A stretch of DNA of 6,800 bases, taken from an uncultured Clostridium sp. GTDB lineage: Bacteria > Bacillota > Clostridia > Lachnospirales > Lachnospiraceae. Shown piece by piece: positions 1 to 4,909 of this stretch. Where the stretch lies: positions 1-6,800 of the forward strand of contig UQFC01000120.1 of NCBI GenBank assembly GCA_900540335.1, given 5' to 3'. Below the pieces are notes generated by a model, which was given only the letters and a program-made list of their open reading frames with translations, was not told the origin of the DNA and ran no database searches. The first letter of the stretch is position 1, and each line of letters opens with the position of its first letter. The position numbers were made by a program, and so were the translations under genes.

Positions 1-166
1 CAAGTACGTCGGTCAAGCGGTTTACGGTTTCCATGTCGCCGCCTGTCGTTACCCATACCATTTCTGCGAATGGCTGCGTGATTGCTCCGGTTACAAGGTT
101 TACCTTATCCTTGCTGATTTCGCCGGACGGGAGTATAATACCCTTGTCTAAAAGTACGTTTTTCAT
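1..166 (-). CDS. Unrecognised protein, N-terminal 55 residues only (gene continues beyond the left edge)
   Basis: The frame opens with ATG at 164-166 on the minus strand and stays open for 55 codons to the window edge. An AGGAGGA ribosome binding site lies four bases upstream, and this is the main reason to prefer it over the overlapping plus-strand frame. The protein begins MKNVLLDKGIILPSGEISK and continues with an acidic/polar stretch containing VWVTTGGDM. I see no signal peptide, membrane segment or catalytic motif in the visible part, and I do not recognise the family. Nothing links it to the operon on its right: it is separated by an inverted repeat, a gene stump and a terminator. It could belong to an integrated element, but that is only a guess from its position next to a broken gene. 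Confidence 0.55.
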   Translation of the reverse strand, partial: MKNVLLDKGIILPSGEISKDKVNLVTGAITQPFAEMVWVTTGGDMETVNRLTDVL

Positions 167-170
167 GTCG

Positions 171-177
171 TCCTCCT
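171..177 (-). promoter_or_regulatory. Ribosome binding site of the left-edge gene
   Basis: The minus strand reads AGGAGGA four bases before the ATG at 164-166, a full match to the anti-Shine-Dalgarno core. It supports the leftward reading of the left edge. I see no convincing -10/-35 pair further upstream (178-257). A GGTGCC hexamer occurs there twice in close succession, without an obvious meaning. Confidence 0.6.
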
Positions 178-257
178 ATAATTTGTGGTGCCAAAATGGT
201 GCCCGGTCTTACAAAATCATCTTATACGGAGATATGGCAAGATAAATGACGATATGC

Positions 258-296
258 ATAAAACCTTGATTTTAAGCCATTTTTGCAAGGTTTTAT
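258..296. repeat. 11-bp perfect inverted repeat with 17-base spacer
   Basis: ATAAAACCTTG (258-268) is exactly inverted as CAAGGTTTTAT (286-296). The A/T outer part and GC core could make a weak bidirectional terminator, but no T-run extends beyond either arm. The repeat ends exactly where the start-less frame on its right opens: an in-frame TAA occupies 296-298. The repeat may therefore mark a recombination or insertion junction. That role is inference; only the symmetry is seen. Confidence 0.6.
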
Positions 297-298
297 AA

Positions 299-481
299 AC
301 ACTTGCGCGGGCTTATAAGAAGATTTCCGTCTATCAAATCAATAAAAAATCAAAAAAATTCCATAATCCTGATTGCGCCAGTGTGACTACGATTGAAAAA
401 AGCAATAAAGAGAGCTATAAGGGGACAAGGGAGGAACTGATTAAATCCGGATATGAACCTTGTGGTCGGTGTAAGCCCTGA
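299..481 (+). pseudogene. C-terminal stump of a protein with a His/Cys (HX3C + CX2C) C-terminal domain
   Basis: A 60-codon open frame runs from just after an in-frame TAA (296-298) to a TGA at 479-481. It contains no ATG, GTG or TTG start before its conserved part. The domain reads KKFHNPDCASV, then SYKGTREELIKSGYEPCGRCKP in overlapping pieces (about 356-478). It carries an HX3C pair (His at 362-364, Cys at 374-376) and a CX2C pair (461-463 and 470-472). From memory of the family, this pattern (FHxPxC...GxRxELIxxGYxPCxxCxP) is a small, probably metal-binding or disulphide-stabilised module at the C-terminus of secreted nucleases and lipoproteins in Firmicutes. The catalytic or main part of such a protein is absent here, so I call it a truncated gene. 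Alternatives are a frameshift further upstream or use of an unusual start codon. Confidence 0.55.
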
Positions 482-503
482 AAAATATGAGTGAGAATAC
501 ATG

Positions 504-547
504 AAACAAAAAATGCCGCAGGCTATGACCTGGGGCATTTTTTGTTT
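504..547. terminator. Bidirectional intrinsic terminator between the gene stump and the three-gene operon
   Basis: Fourteen bases at 504-517 (ending AAAAAATGCC) pair perfectly with 534-547. Inside a single G/G mismatch, four further pairs (CAGG/CCTG) close a six-base loop. The outer arms are A-run and T-run, so either strand yields a hairpin followed by U's. It lies 12 bases downstream of the symporter stop codon, ending the leftward operon, and 22 bases downstream of the stump's stop codon on the other strand. Confidence 0.85.
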
Positions 548-559
548 GGAGAACTTCAT

Positions 560-1909
560 CTATGCAGTCTGTTTTTTTGACCAGAATTCTCTGGATGCTT
601 TTCTTACCTGAGGCCATAAAACAATCAGGGCCAGCAGGTTGGGAAGGGTAAGCAGTCCCAGGGCAATATCCTGAATCGTCCAGACCAGATCAATCGCTGC
701 AAGAGATCCGAAGATACAGAATACGGGAAAGATATATTTGAATTTTTCTGCAGCGCGGCGGCCCAGGAGGTAGTTCAGGCCTACAAAGCCGAAATACCAC
801 TGGCTCATAAGCGTTGTGATGCAGAAAAGAAGCAGGCTGAAGGCAACCAGGTATTTCAGGGGCTTCCACACAGAGGAGAAAGCGTAGATCATCAGGACAT
901 TTCCCGGAACTCCGGAGTCCAGGACGCCGGTAACGCCGAGAACCAGGCCGGAAATAGTACAGATGACAAAGGTATCCAGAAATACTTCGGTAACGCCGGT
1001 GATGCCCTGTTCAGCCGGGTGGCTGACAGAGGCAGAGGAGTGGATAACCGGGGCAGAGCCTTCTCCGGCTTCGTTGGAGTAGAGTCCGCGGGCAACGCCC
1101 TTCTGCATGGCAATTATCATGCTTCCCATTGCTCCTCCGGCCATGGGGCGGAGTCCGAAGGCACCGGTGAAAATGTCAGCGATTACGCCGGGTACCTTTG
1201 TGATATTCAGGAGGATAATAATCAGACCTCCGGCCACATAAATAAATGCCATCAGGGGAACCAGCTTCTGGGTGACATGGGCAAGGCGTTTCAGTCCGCC
1301 CAGAGTGACCACGAAAATCAGGATAACCAGAAAAATTCCGGTGGCCAGAGCCGGTACTCCAAAGTTGTCGCTCATAACGCCGCTGATGGTGTTGGACTGA
1401 ATCAGGTTGCCTCCGATAATCTGAATCACCATGAAAAAGGCACAGAGAGAAGCCAGAGCCGGGGCATGAAGTCCCTTTTTAATATAATACATGGGACCGC
1501 CGACGTAGGCTCCTGTTTCGTCCTTTTCCCGATAAAGCATACCAAGAATGATTTCTCCGTATTTGGTAGCCATCCCCACAAAGGCGGCTGTCCACATCCA
1601 GAAGATGGCGCCAAGACCGCCGGTCAGAACAGCTGTGGAGACTCCGACAATATTGCCGCTTCCCACGCAGGAGGCAACGGCGGTGCAGAGCGCCTGGAAG
1701 GAAGAAATGGAACCGGATTCTGCAGAATCATTTTGCCTTTTCTTCAGCGGATCCAGAAGGGTTTTCCGTATAATGTATGGGAAATGGCGCACCTGCACAA
1801 AGCCGGTGACGACAGTATACAGGCCGCCGATTCCCAACAGAACGAACAGGAGCCAGTTGCCCCAGAGCCAGTTGTCAAGGTCGGTCAGGATTTGTGTCAG
1901 GTGCTGCAT
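560..1909 (-). CDS. AGCS-family sodium:amino-acid-type symporter
   Basis: This 449-residue integral membrane protein has the usual length for the alanine/glycine:cation symporter (AGCS, AlsT/DagA-like) family, which takes up small amino acids with Na+ across the cytoplasmic membrane. Family landmarks are GSGNIVG (83-89), GGLGAIFWMW (97-106), the VGGPMYYIKKGL stretch (136-147), GGNLIQSNT (166-174) and YSNEAGEGSA (277-286), followed by hydrophobic helices to about residue 432 and a short basic tail. In most members I recall, the first two motifs read GNIAGVATAI and GGPGAIFWMW. Here Val88, Ser91 and Leu99 replace Ala, Ala and Pro, so the substrate pocket may differ. It is the last gene of the operon, 35 bases after the TIM-barrel gene and just before the 504-547 terminator. 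A GAGGG site lies six bases before the ATG. Family assignment is firm, but alanine or glycine as substrate is not. Confidence 0.93.
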   Translation of the reverse strand: MQHLTQILTDLDNWLWGNWLLFVLLGIGGLYTVVTGFVQVRHFPYIIRKTLLDPLKKRQNDSAESGSISSFQALCTAVASCVGSGNIVGVSTAVLTGGLGAIFWMWTAAFVGMATKYGEIILGMLYREKDETGAYVGGPMYYIKKGLHAPALASLCAFFMVIQIIGGNLIQSNTISGVMSDNFGVPALATGIFLVILIFVVTLGGLKRLAHVTQKLVPLMAFIYVAGGLIIILLNITKVPGVIADIFTGAFGLRPMAGGAMGSMIIAMQKGVARGLYSNEAGEGSAPVIHSSASVSHPAEQGITGVTEVFLDTFVICTISGLVLGVTGVLDSGVPGNVLMIYAFSSVWKPLKYLVAFSLLLFCITTLMSQWYFGFVGLNYLLGRRAAEKFKYIFPVFCIFGSLAAIDLVWTIQDIALGLLTLPNLLALIVLWPQVRKASREFWSKKQTA

Positions 1910-1944
1910 ATGATTCCCTCCTTATTTTGAGCAGTCTGCCGGTG

Positions 1945-2991
1945 TTACCGGGTTTCCTGATATTCGCTGCAGAGTTTTCTGGTAAAGGCGGCGCTTGTTT
2001 CTACGCCTTCCATCTGAAGCTTCAGGCACTGTTCCAGAAGCTCCTCTGAAATTTCCTGGGGATAATAATAATCTCCGGGCTTTATCAGATTTGGATCAAA
2101 TAACGGTTCTTTTACCTGGAAGCTTCCCTCGCCGACGCTGAAAATGCCGCCGGTTCCCGGTGTGCGCTTAAACTGGGCGCAGTAGGGATAGCACATTTCC
2201 AGATTCAGTCTGGAAATTGTGGAATTGTCCAGAACAATCTGCAGCAGTTTTTTCAGATCCAGATTGCCGGTTCCTGCAGGAACGCCGCAGACCACATATC
2301 CATACTGATCCTCCGGACAGGGGATGATAATATGATCCTTAAAATGAGTTGTGATGGTGTAGGGAGCCATTTCCCGGGCGGCCTGTTCCGGCTCCTCCCA
2401 TGCCATCATGGAGTTTCCGAAATCATAGTGAAGTCCAATCCAGGGAGAGTTCAGCTTTTTCATAACATCAGTCAGCTCCCGGGAAATTTCGTATTCATGA
2501 TTTTCCAGGGCAATCCGAATCCGGCGTTTTTTCAGCTCCGGAATAATCTTTTCCAGTTCCATGGCCGCATTGTCAAATACCACCGGGTCAAAATCTCCAC
2601 GAACCTTTGCCTGATCGTATTTTCCCTCGCCTCCTGTGGCCCGGCTGGCAGCAGGATTCAGGGTAATGGGAATATAGGTGCGGATAATGTCAGCGCCCAG
2701 GGCCTCAGCGGCATCCAGAACCCTGCACAGGTGTTCAAAGCCAATGCCTTTGGTGGCCAGTTCTGCATACATATTGTATTTTTCCAGAAGCTGGCGGACT
2801 TTTTTCAGGTGTTCCGGATCGTTGCTTTCCAGTGTGCCCCATTCCGGATCCAGATTATAGTCCTTTAAAATATTGATCATTACGCCGTCAAAGCCCAGCT
2901 GATGTGCTTTTTCGATAAAGCCGAAAATATCCATGCGTTTATTCTGAAACCAGAGATGCAGGCTTTCTGTATCGAGTCCGATTTTTAACAT
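1945..2991 (-). CDS. Xylose-isomerase-like TIM-barrel enzyme (sugar isomerase/epimerase or related lyase)
   Basis: The 348-residue soluble protein belongs to the AP-endonuclease-2/xylose-isomerase-like superfamily, cytoplasmic (beta/alpha)8 enzymes that usually epimerise or isomerise sugars using a divalent metal. The four expected metal ligands are present on successive strands: Glu163 (ALENHE), Asp190 (HYDFGN), His216 (THFKDH) and Glu265 (LNLEM). The N-terminus (IGLDTESLHLWF) and the LGFDGVMINI strand (32-41) are typical. After the barrel there is a tail of about 75 residues (from about 272) with PGDYYYPQEIS (305-315) and a final helix. This makes the protein longer than the roughly 270-300 residues of simple epimerases such as fructoselysine 3-epimerase. 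Some relatives of this size are decarboxylases or isomerases of sugar acids, so the reaction is uncertain. A TCCTCC-complement site eight bases upstream sets the start. The gene lies 20 bases after the MFS gene. Confidence 0.88.
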   Translation of the reverse strand: MLKIGLDTESLHLWFQNKRMDIFGFIEKAHQLGFDGVMINILKDYNLDPEWGTLESNDPEHLKKVRQLLEKYNMYAELATKGIGFEHLCRVLDAAEALGADIIRTYIPITLNPAASRATGGEGKYDQAKVRGDFDPVVFDNAAMELEKIIPELKKRRIRIALENHEYEISRELTDVMKKLNSPWIGLHYDFGNSMMAWEEPEQAAREMAPYTITTHFKDHIIIPCPEDQYGYVVCGVPAGTGNLDLKKLLQIVLDNSTISRLNLEMCYPYCAQFKRTPGTGGIFSVGEGSFQVKEPLFDPNLIKPGDYYYPQEISEELLEQCLKLQMEGVETSAAFTRKLCSEYQETR

Positions 2992-3011
2992 TTGAAAATC
3001 CTCCTTTTTAA

Positions 3012-4307
3012 TCAGGCGTTTGCCTGGTGCTTTTTAATCCGGTGAATCAGGAAGGTAGATACGAACAGACCAACAATAGCCCATCCAATCATTACGGTAA
3101 ATACAATGCGGAAGCCTTTCATGCCCGGATAGCGATCCAGGAAGCTGCCGTACATAACATAGGCAAATGCGTTGGGAAGATAGATAATCAGGGATGCCAG
3201 ACTCATGGCAGCGCCTGTGATTTCTGCAGGAACCTTTACCTCATCCATGGGAGCAAAGAATACAGCGCGCATTGTGAAAACAATTGCACCAAAGCCCAGG
3301 GTACAGGCAGCGCCAATCATCCAGTTGCCGCCCTGTCCCAGCATTTCGTGAGGAACCATCAGAAAAGCAGTCATGGCTGCGGCACATACGAGGAAGCCCA
3401 TGCGGATATGTTTGGCGGAGGATTTGTGAACCTTATCAGACATAAAGCCGCCAATGGGGCCGCCGACCATTTTCAGTCCGTACTGGTTGATGATACCATA
3501 CATACCTACTGCAGTAGCCGGAAGCATATAAATCTGGTTCAGGAAAGGAATAAAATAAGTCAGTCCACAGTAAATACAGTATACTACAAAACCATTGAGT
3601 GCGACAGCCCAGATATCAATGCTTTTTAAGGCCTGCATCATACCGCCGAAGGCTGCCTGCGCCTTGTTGATTTCCTGACCGTTTTCGTCGATCCGCTTTT
3701 CATCATTGGGAACAAAAATCAGGCAGAGGACTCCGGCAGCAGCGGTGACAGCGGACAGGAATAAGAGGCCTCCTCTTAAAGCGGCAGAGCCTTCTCCCAT
3801 GGCTTTGAAAATAGCCAGTGCGCTGGATGCTACGATAACATCAACGATACCACGTCCCATTTCCAGAAATCCGAACATACGTCCCTGGGTTTTTTCATCA
3901 CCCAGAAGGCGAATTGCTTTTAACAGAACAGGCCAGTAGGTTACTTCACCTAAAATAGCCATAACTCCAAATGCAGCCAGGAAGCCCCAGTAGCCGGGGA
4001 AGGTGGAAAGATAGACACCGACAGCGCCCAGGCCGATGAGGGAGCCGCCTATCATATATTTTTTGCTGAACATGTCACAGATATAAATGCCGGCAATCAG
4101 ACCGATGGTCTGAACAATTCCGTAGGCGCTTAAAGCACCGCCGATCTGGGTGTTGGTCAGTCCCATAAACTGCTGCATAGGTACATAAAACATGTCTTTC
4201 ATAGAGGACAGCTTAAAGGCAATTCCTCCGGACAGGGTCAGAATGCAGAAAACGAACCACCGGTTCGGAACTGCTTTCACAGCCTTGGCTTTTAATTCAT
4301 TACTCAT
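3012..4307 (-). CDS. MFS transporter, first gene of the operon (sugar/sugar-acid or organic-anion type, YihN-like)
   Basis: This 431-residue Major Facilitator Superfamily protein has two six-helix halves joined by a charged cytoplasmic loop (about 200-228, NDEKRIDENGQEINK). The loop between helices 2 and 3 carries the superfamily pattern as CDMFSKK (77-83), and the second half repeats it as GGFMSDKVHK (286-295). It begins with a short basic N-terminus and ends with the basic HRIKKHQANA. The general look resembles YihN-like and organophosphate/hexuronate-type porters, but I cannot assign a substrate. The start ATG (4305-4307) has an AAAGGAG site ten bases upstream and follows a predicted leader of about 59 bases. 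As first gene behind the operon promoter, next to a metal-dependent sugar enzyme and opposite a DeoR regulator, it is most likely the main importer for the compound that enzyme handles. That role is inference. Confidence 0.9.
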   Translation of the reverse strand: MSNELKAKAVKAVPNRWFVFCILTLSGGIAFKLSSMKDMFYVPMQQFMGLTNTQIGGALSAYGIVQTIGLIAGIYICDMFSKKYMIGGSLIGLGAVGVYLSTFPGYWGFLAAFGVMAILGEVTYWPVLLKAIRLLGDEKTQGRMFGFLEMGRGIVDVIVASSALAIFKAMGEGSAALRGGLLFLSAVTAAAGVLCLIFVPNDEKRIDENGQEINKAQAAFGGMMQALKSIDIWAVALNGFVVYCIYCGLTYFIPFLNQIYMLPATAVGMYGIINQYGLKMVGGPIGGFMSDKVHKSSAKHIRMGFLVCAAAMTAFLMVPHEMLGQGGNWMIGAACTLGFGAIVFTMRAVFFAPMDEVKVPAEITGAAMSLASLIIYLPNAFAYVMYGSFLDRYPGMKGFRIVFTVMIGWAIVGLFVSTFLIHRIKKHQANA

Positions 4308-4328
4308 AATTCCCGTTCTCCTTTCAGA

Positions 4329-4352
4329 GCTGCCGGATGAATATTCGGCAGC
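4329..4352 (-). promoter_or_regulatory. GC-rich inverted repeat in the MFS-operon leader (operator or mRNA hairpin)
   Basis: GCTGCCG (4329-4335) and CGGCAGC (4346-4352) are perfect 7-bp arms around a 10-base A+T-rich spacer. The element lies just downstream of the predicted leftward start site (near 4366) and four bases before the AAAGGAG ribosome binding site at 4318-4324. As DNA it suits a dimeric repressor placed as a roadblock. As RNA it would be a stable hairpin just ahead of the ribosome binding site. The symmetry is seen; the function is inference. Confidence 0.5.
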
Positions 4353-4372
4353 GGTGTTGTTTGTATGGTTTG

Positions 4373-4401
4373 AGTATATCTGGTTTTTCTTGGGAAATCA
4401 A
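4373..4401 (-). promoter_or_regulatory. Sigma-A-type promoter of the MFS/isomerase/symporter operon
   Basis: On the minus strand, TTGATT (4396-4401) is followed after 17 bases by TATACT (4373-4378). Both are one or two bases from the consensus boxes, at ideal spacing. The predicted start is near 4366, giving a leader of about 59 bases that contains the 4329-4352 inverted repeat. Confidence 0.7.
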
Positions 4402-4405
4402 TAGC

Positions 4406-4422
4406 AAACACAACAAAACACA
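4406..4422 (-). promoter_or_regulatory. Candidate operator: two TGTGTTT copies one helical turn apart
   Basis: AAACACA occurs at 4406-4412 and again at 4416-4422 (TGTGTTT on the minus strand), a 10-base period, directly upstream of the operon's -35 box. Several DeoR-family sugar regulators of Firmicutes bind T-rich direct repeats of this general kind, which makes it a candidate site for the divergent regulator. The assignment is speculative. Confidence 0.3.
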
Positions 4423-4447
4423 GAAATTCAACGAATTATCCAAAATA

Positions 4448-4461
4448 AAAATTGGAATTTT
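4448..4461. repeat. AAAATT-GG-AATTTT inverted repeat in the divergent regulatory region
   Basis: Six-base arms flank a GG centre, and neighbouring copies of CAAAAT/ATTTTG (4441-4446, 4466-4471) extend the pattern. It lies between the two divergent promoters, 14 bases before the -35 box of the regulator promoter. It could be an operator half-site cluster or simply a bent A-tract. Confidence 0.35.
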
Positions 4462-4474
4462 GTGGATTTTGATG

Positions 4475-4504
4475 GTGAAAATCTGTGAAAAGTTTTGTTA
4501 TAAT
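4475..4504 (+). promoter_or_regulatory. Probable promoter of the DeoR-family regulator gene (extended -10)
   Basis: A perfect TATAAT at 4499-4504 is preceded by TG one base upstream (4496-4497), making an extended -10. A weak -35, GTGAAA, lies at 4475-4480 with an 18-base spacer. Transcription would begin near 4511, giving a leader of about 400 bases through the purine-rich tract before the regulator ATG at 4910. Confidence 0.5.
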
Positions 4505-4524
4505 GGGTTTGGAGAAGATTTTCC

Positions 4525-4553
4525 TGTACGAATCTGGGTTTATGCGGTATAAT
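4525..4553 (+). promoter_or_regulatory. Possible second promoter for the regulator gene
   Basis: Another perfect TATAAT stands at 4548-4553, but the hexamer 17 bases upstream (TGTACG, 4525-4530) is a poor -35 and there is no extended -10. Transcription would start near 4560, exactly where the purine-rich tract begins. Confidence 0.3.
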
Positions 4554-4627
4554 AGACGGAAGAAAGAAGAAAACCGCAGAGAAAACGGAAACGCAGAAAA
4601 TAAAAAGTCGGAAAGCGGAAGAAAAAA

Positions 4628-4651
4628 TCAGGAAATGCCTCAGAAAATGCC
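4628..4651 (+). repeat. 12-base tandem repeat (two copies, one mismatch)
   Basis: TCAGGAAATGCC (4628-4639) is followed directly by TCAGAAAATGCC (4640-4651), differing only at the fifth base. It lies upstream of, and differs in sequence from, the 13-base array, and suggests the leader has grown by repeated slippage. Confidence 0.6.
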
Positions 4652-4737
4652 GGAAAGACAGCAGGGAAAGACGGAAAAGAAAGAGGTAAAAGAAAGGCAA
4701 CAAAGAAAGGCGGCAAAGAAAGACAGCAAAGAAAGAC

Positions 4738-4826
4738 GCAAAAGAAAGACGCAAAAGAAATACAGAAAAAGAAAGATGCAAAAGAAAGACGCAAAAGAAA
4801 CACAGAAAAAGAAAGATGCAAAAGAA
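4738..4826 (+). repeat. 40-base tandem duplication, two copies with one mismatch plus a 9-base partial third
   Basis: Positions 4738-4777 and 4778-4817 match at 39 of 40 bases (T4761 versus C4801). GCAAAAGAA at 4818-4826 begins a third copy. Each unit consists of three subunits of 13 or 14 bases. Forty is not a multiple of three, so the two copies would encode different peptides in any one frame, which argues against selection on a protein here. Confidence 0.85.
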
Positions 4827-4897
4827 CATGGCGCAGAAGAAATACAAAGAGCGCGGTGAGAAATAACAATAAAGAAAGCAAAGATAAAACAGTGAAT

Positions 4898-4903
4898 GGA
4901 GGG
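4898..4903 (+). promoter_or_regulatory. Ribosome binding site fixing the regulator start
   Basis: GGAGGG lies six bases before the ATG at 4910-4912. The upstream in-frame ATG at 4856 has no such site and would add 18 low-complexity residues encoded by the purine-rich tract. Confidence 0.8.
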
Positions 4904-4909
4904 AACAAT

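Larger units (their letters stand above)
4561..4860 (+). repeat. Purine-rich, T-poor low-complexity tract in the regulator leader, built from ~13-base units
   Basis: In these 300 bases the plus strand contains only 13 T by my count and is mostly A and G. From 4675 to 4834 it resolves into about twelve consecutive 12- to 15-base variants of AAAAGAAAGACGC, including 4702-4714, 4715-4727, 4728-4739, 4740-4752 and 4780-4792. Because T is nearly absent, stop codons are rare in all plus-strand frames, which explains the long open frames there. No convincing ribosome binding site or conserved protein is seen, so I treat it as an untranslated leader of the regulator mRNA. This tract also accounts for most of the gene-free interval 4308-4909. 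Confidence 0.75.

Noticed and set aside
33..245. 70-codon plus-strand frame at the left edge
   Set aside because: No ribosome binding site, and it overlaps the leftward frame that has a perfect AGGAGG.
258..296. Inverted repeat as a definite terminator
   Set aside because: Arms are symmetric, but no T-run extends beyond the stem on either strand and the loop is long, so I list it only as a repeat.
350..559. 69-codon minus-strand frame overlapping the terminator
   Set aside because: It lies opposite the recognisable HX3C/CX2C domain and starts inside the operon terminator.
1019..1930. 303-codon plus-strand frame antisense to the symporter
   Set aside because: It mirrors a well-supported AGCS gene and its product is low in hydrophobic order with no motifs. 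A shadow of codon bias.
2332..2868. 178-codon plus-strand frame antisense to the TIM-barrel gene
   Set aside because: Antisense shadow of a clear enzyme gene, without its own start signals.
3027..3629. 200-codon plus-strand frame antisense to the MFS gene
   Set aside because: Antisense shadow, with no ribosome binding site and no recognisable domain.
4308..4480. Catabolite-repression (cre) box upstream of the operon
   Set aside because: I looked for the TGNAANCG-type palindrome and found no acceptable match in the control region.
4675..4834. CRISPR array
   Set aside because: Units are only about 13 bases, contiguous and degenerate, with no unique spacers and no cas genes.
4856..4909. Upstream ATG giving the regulator 18 extra residues
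   Set aside because: Those residues are repeat-tract translation. GGAGGG before 4910 and the canonical DeoR N-terminus fix the later start.
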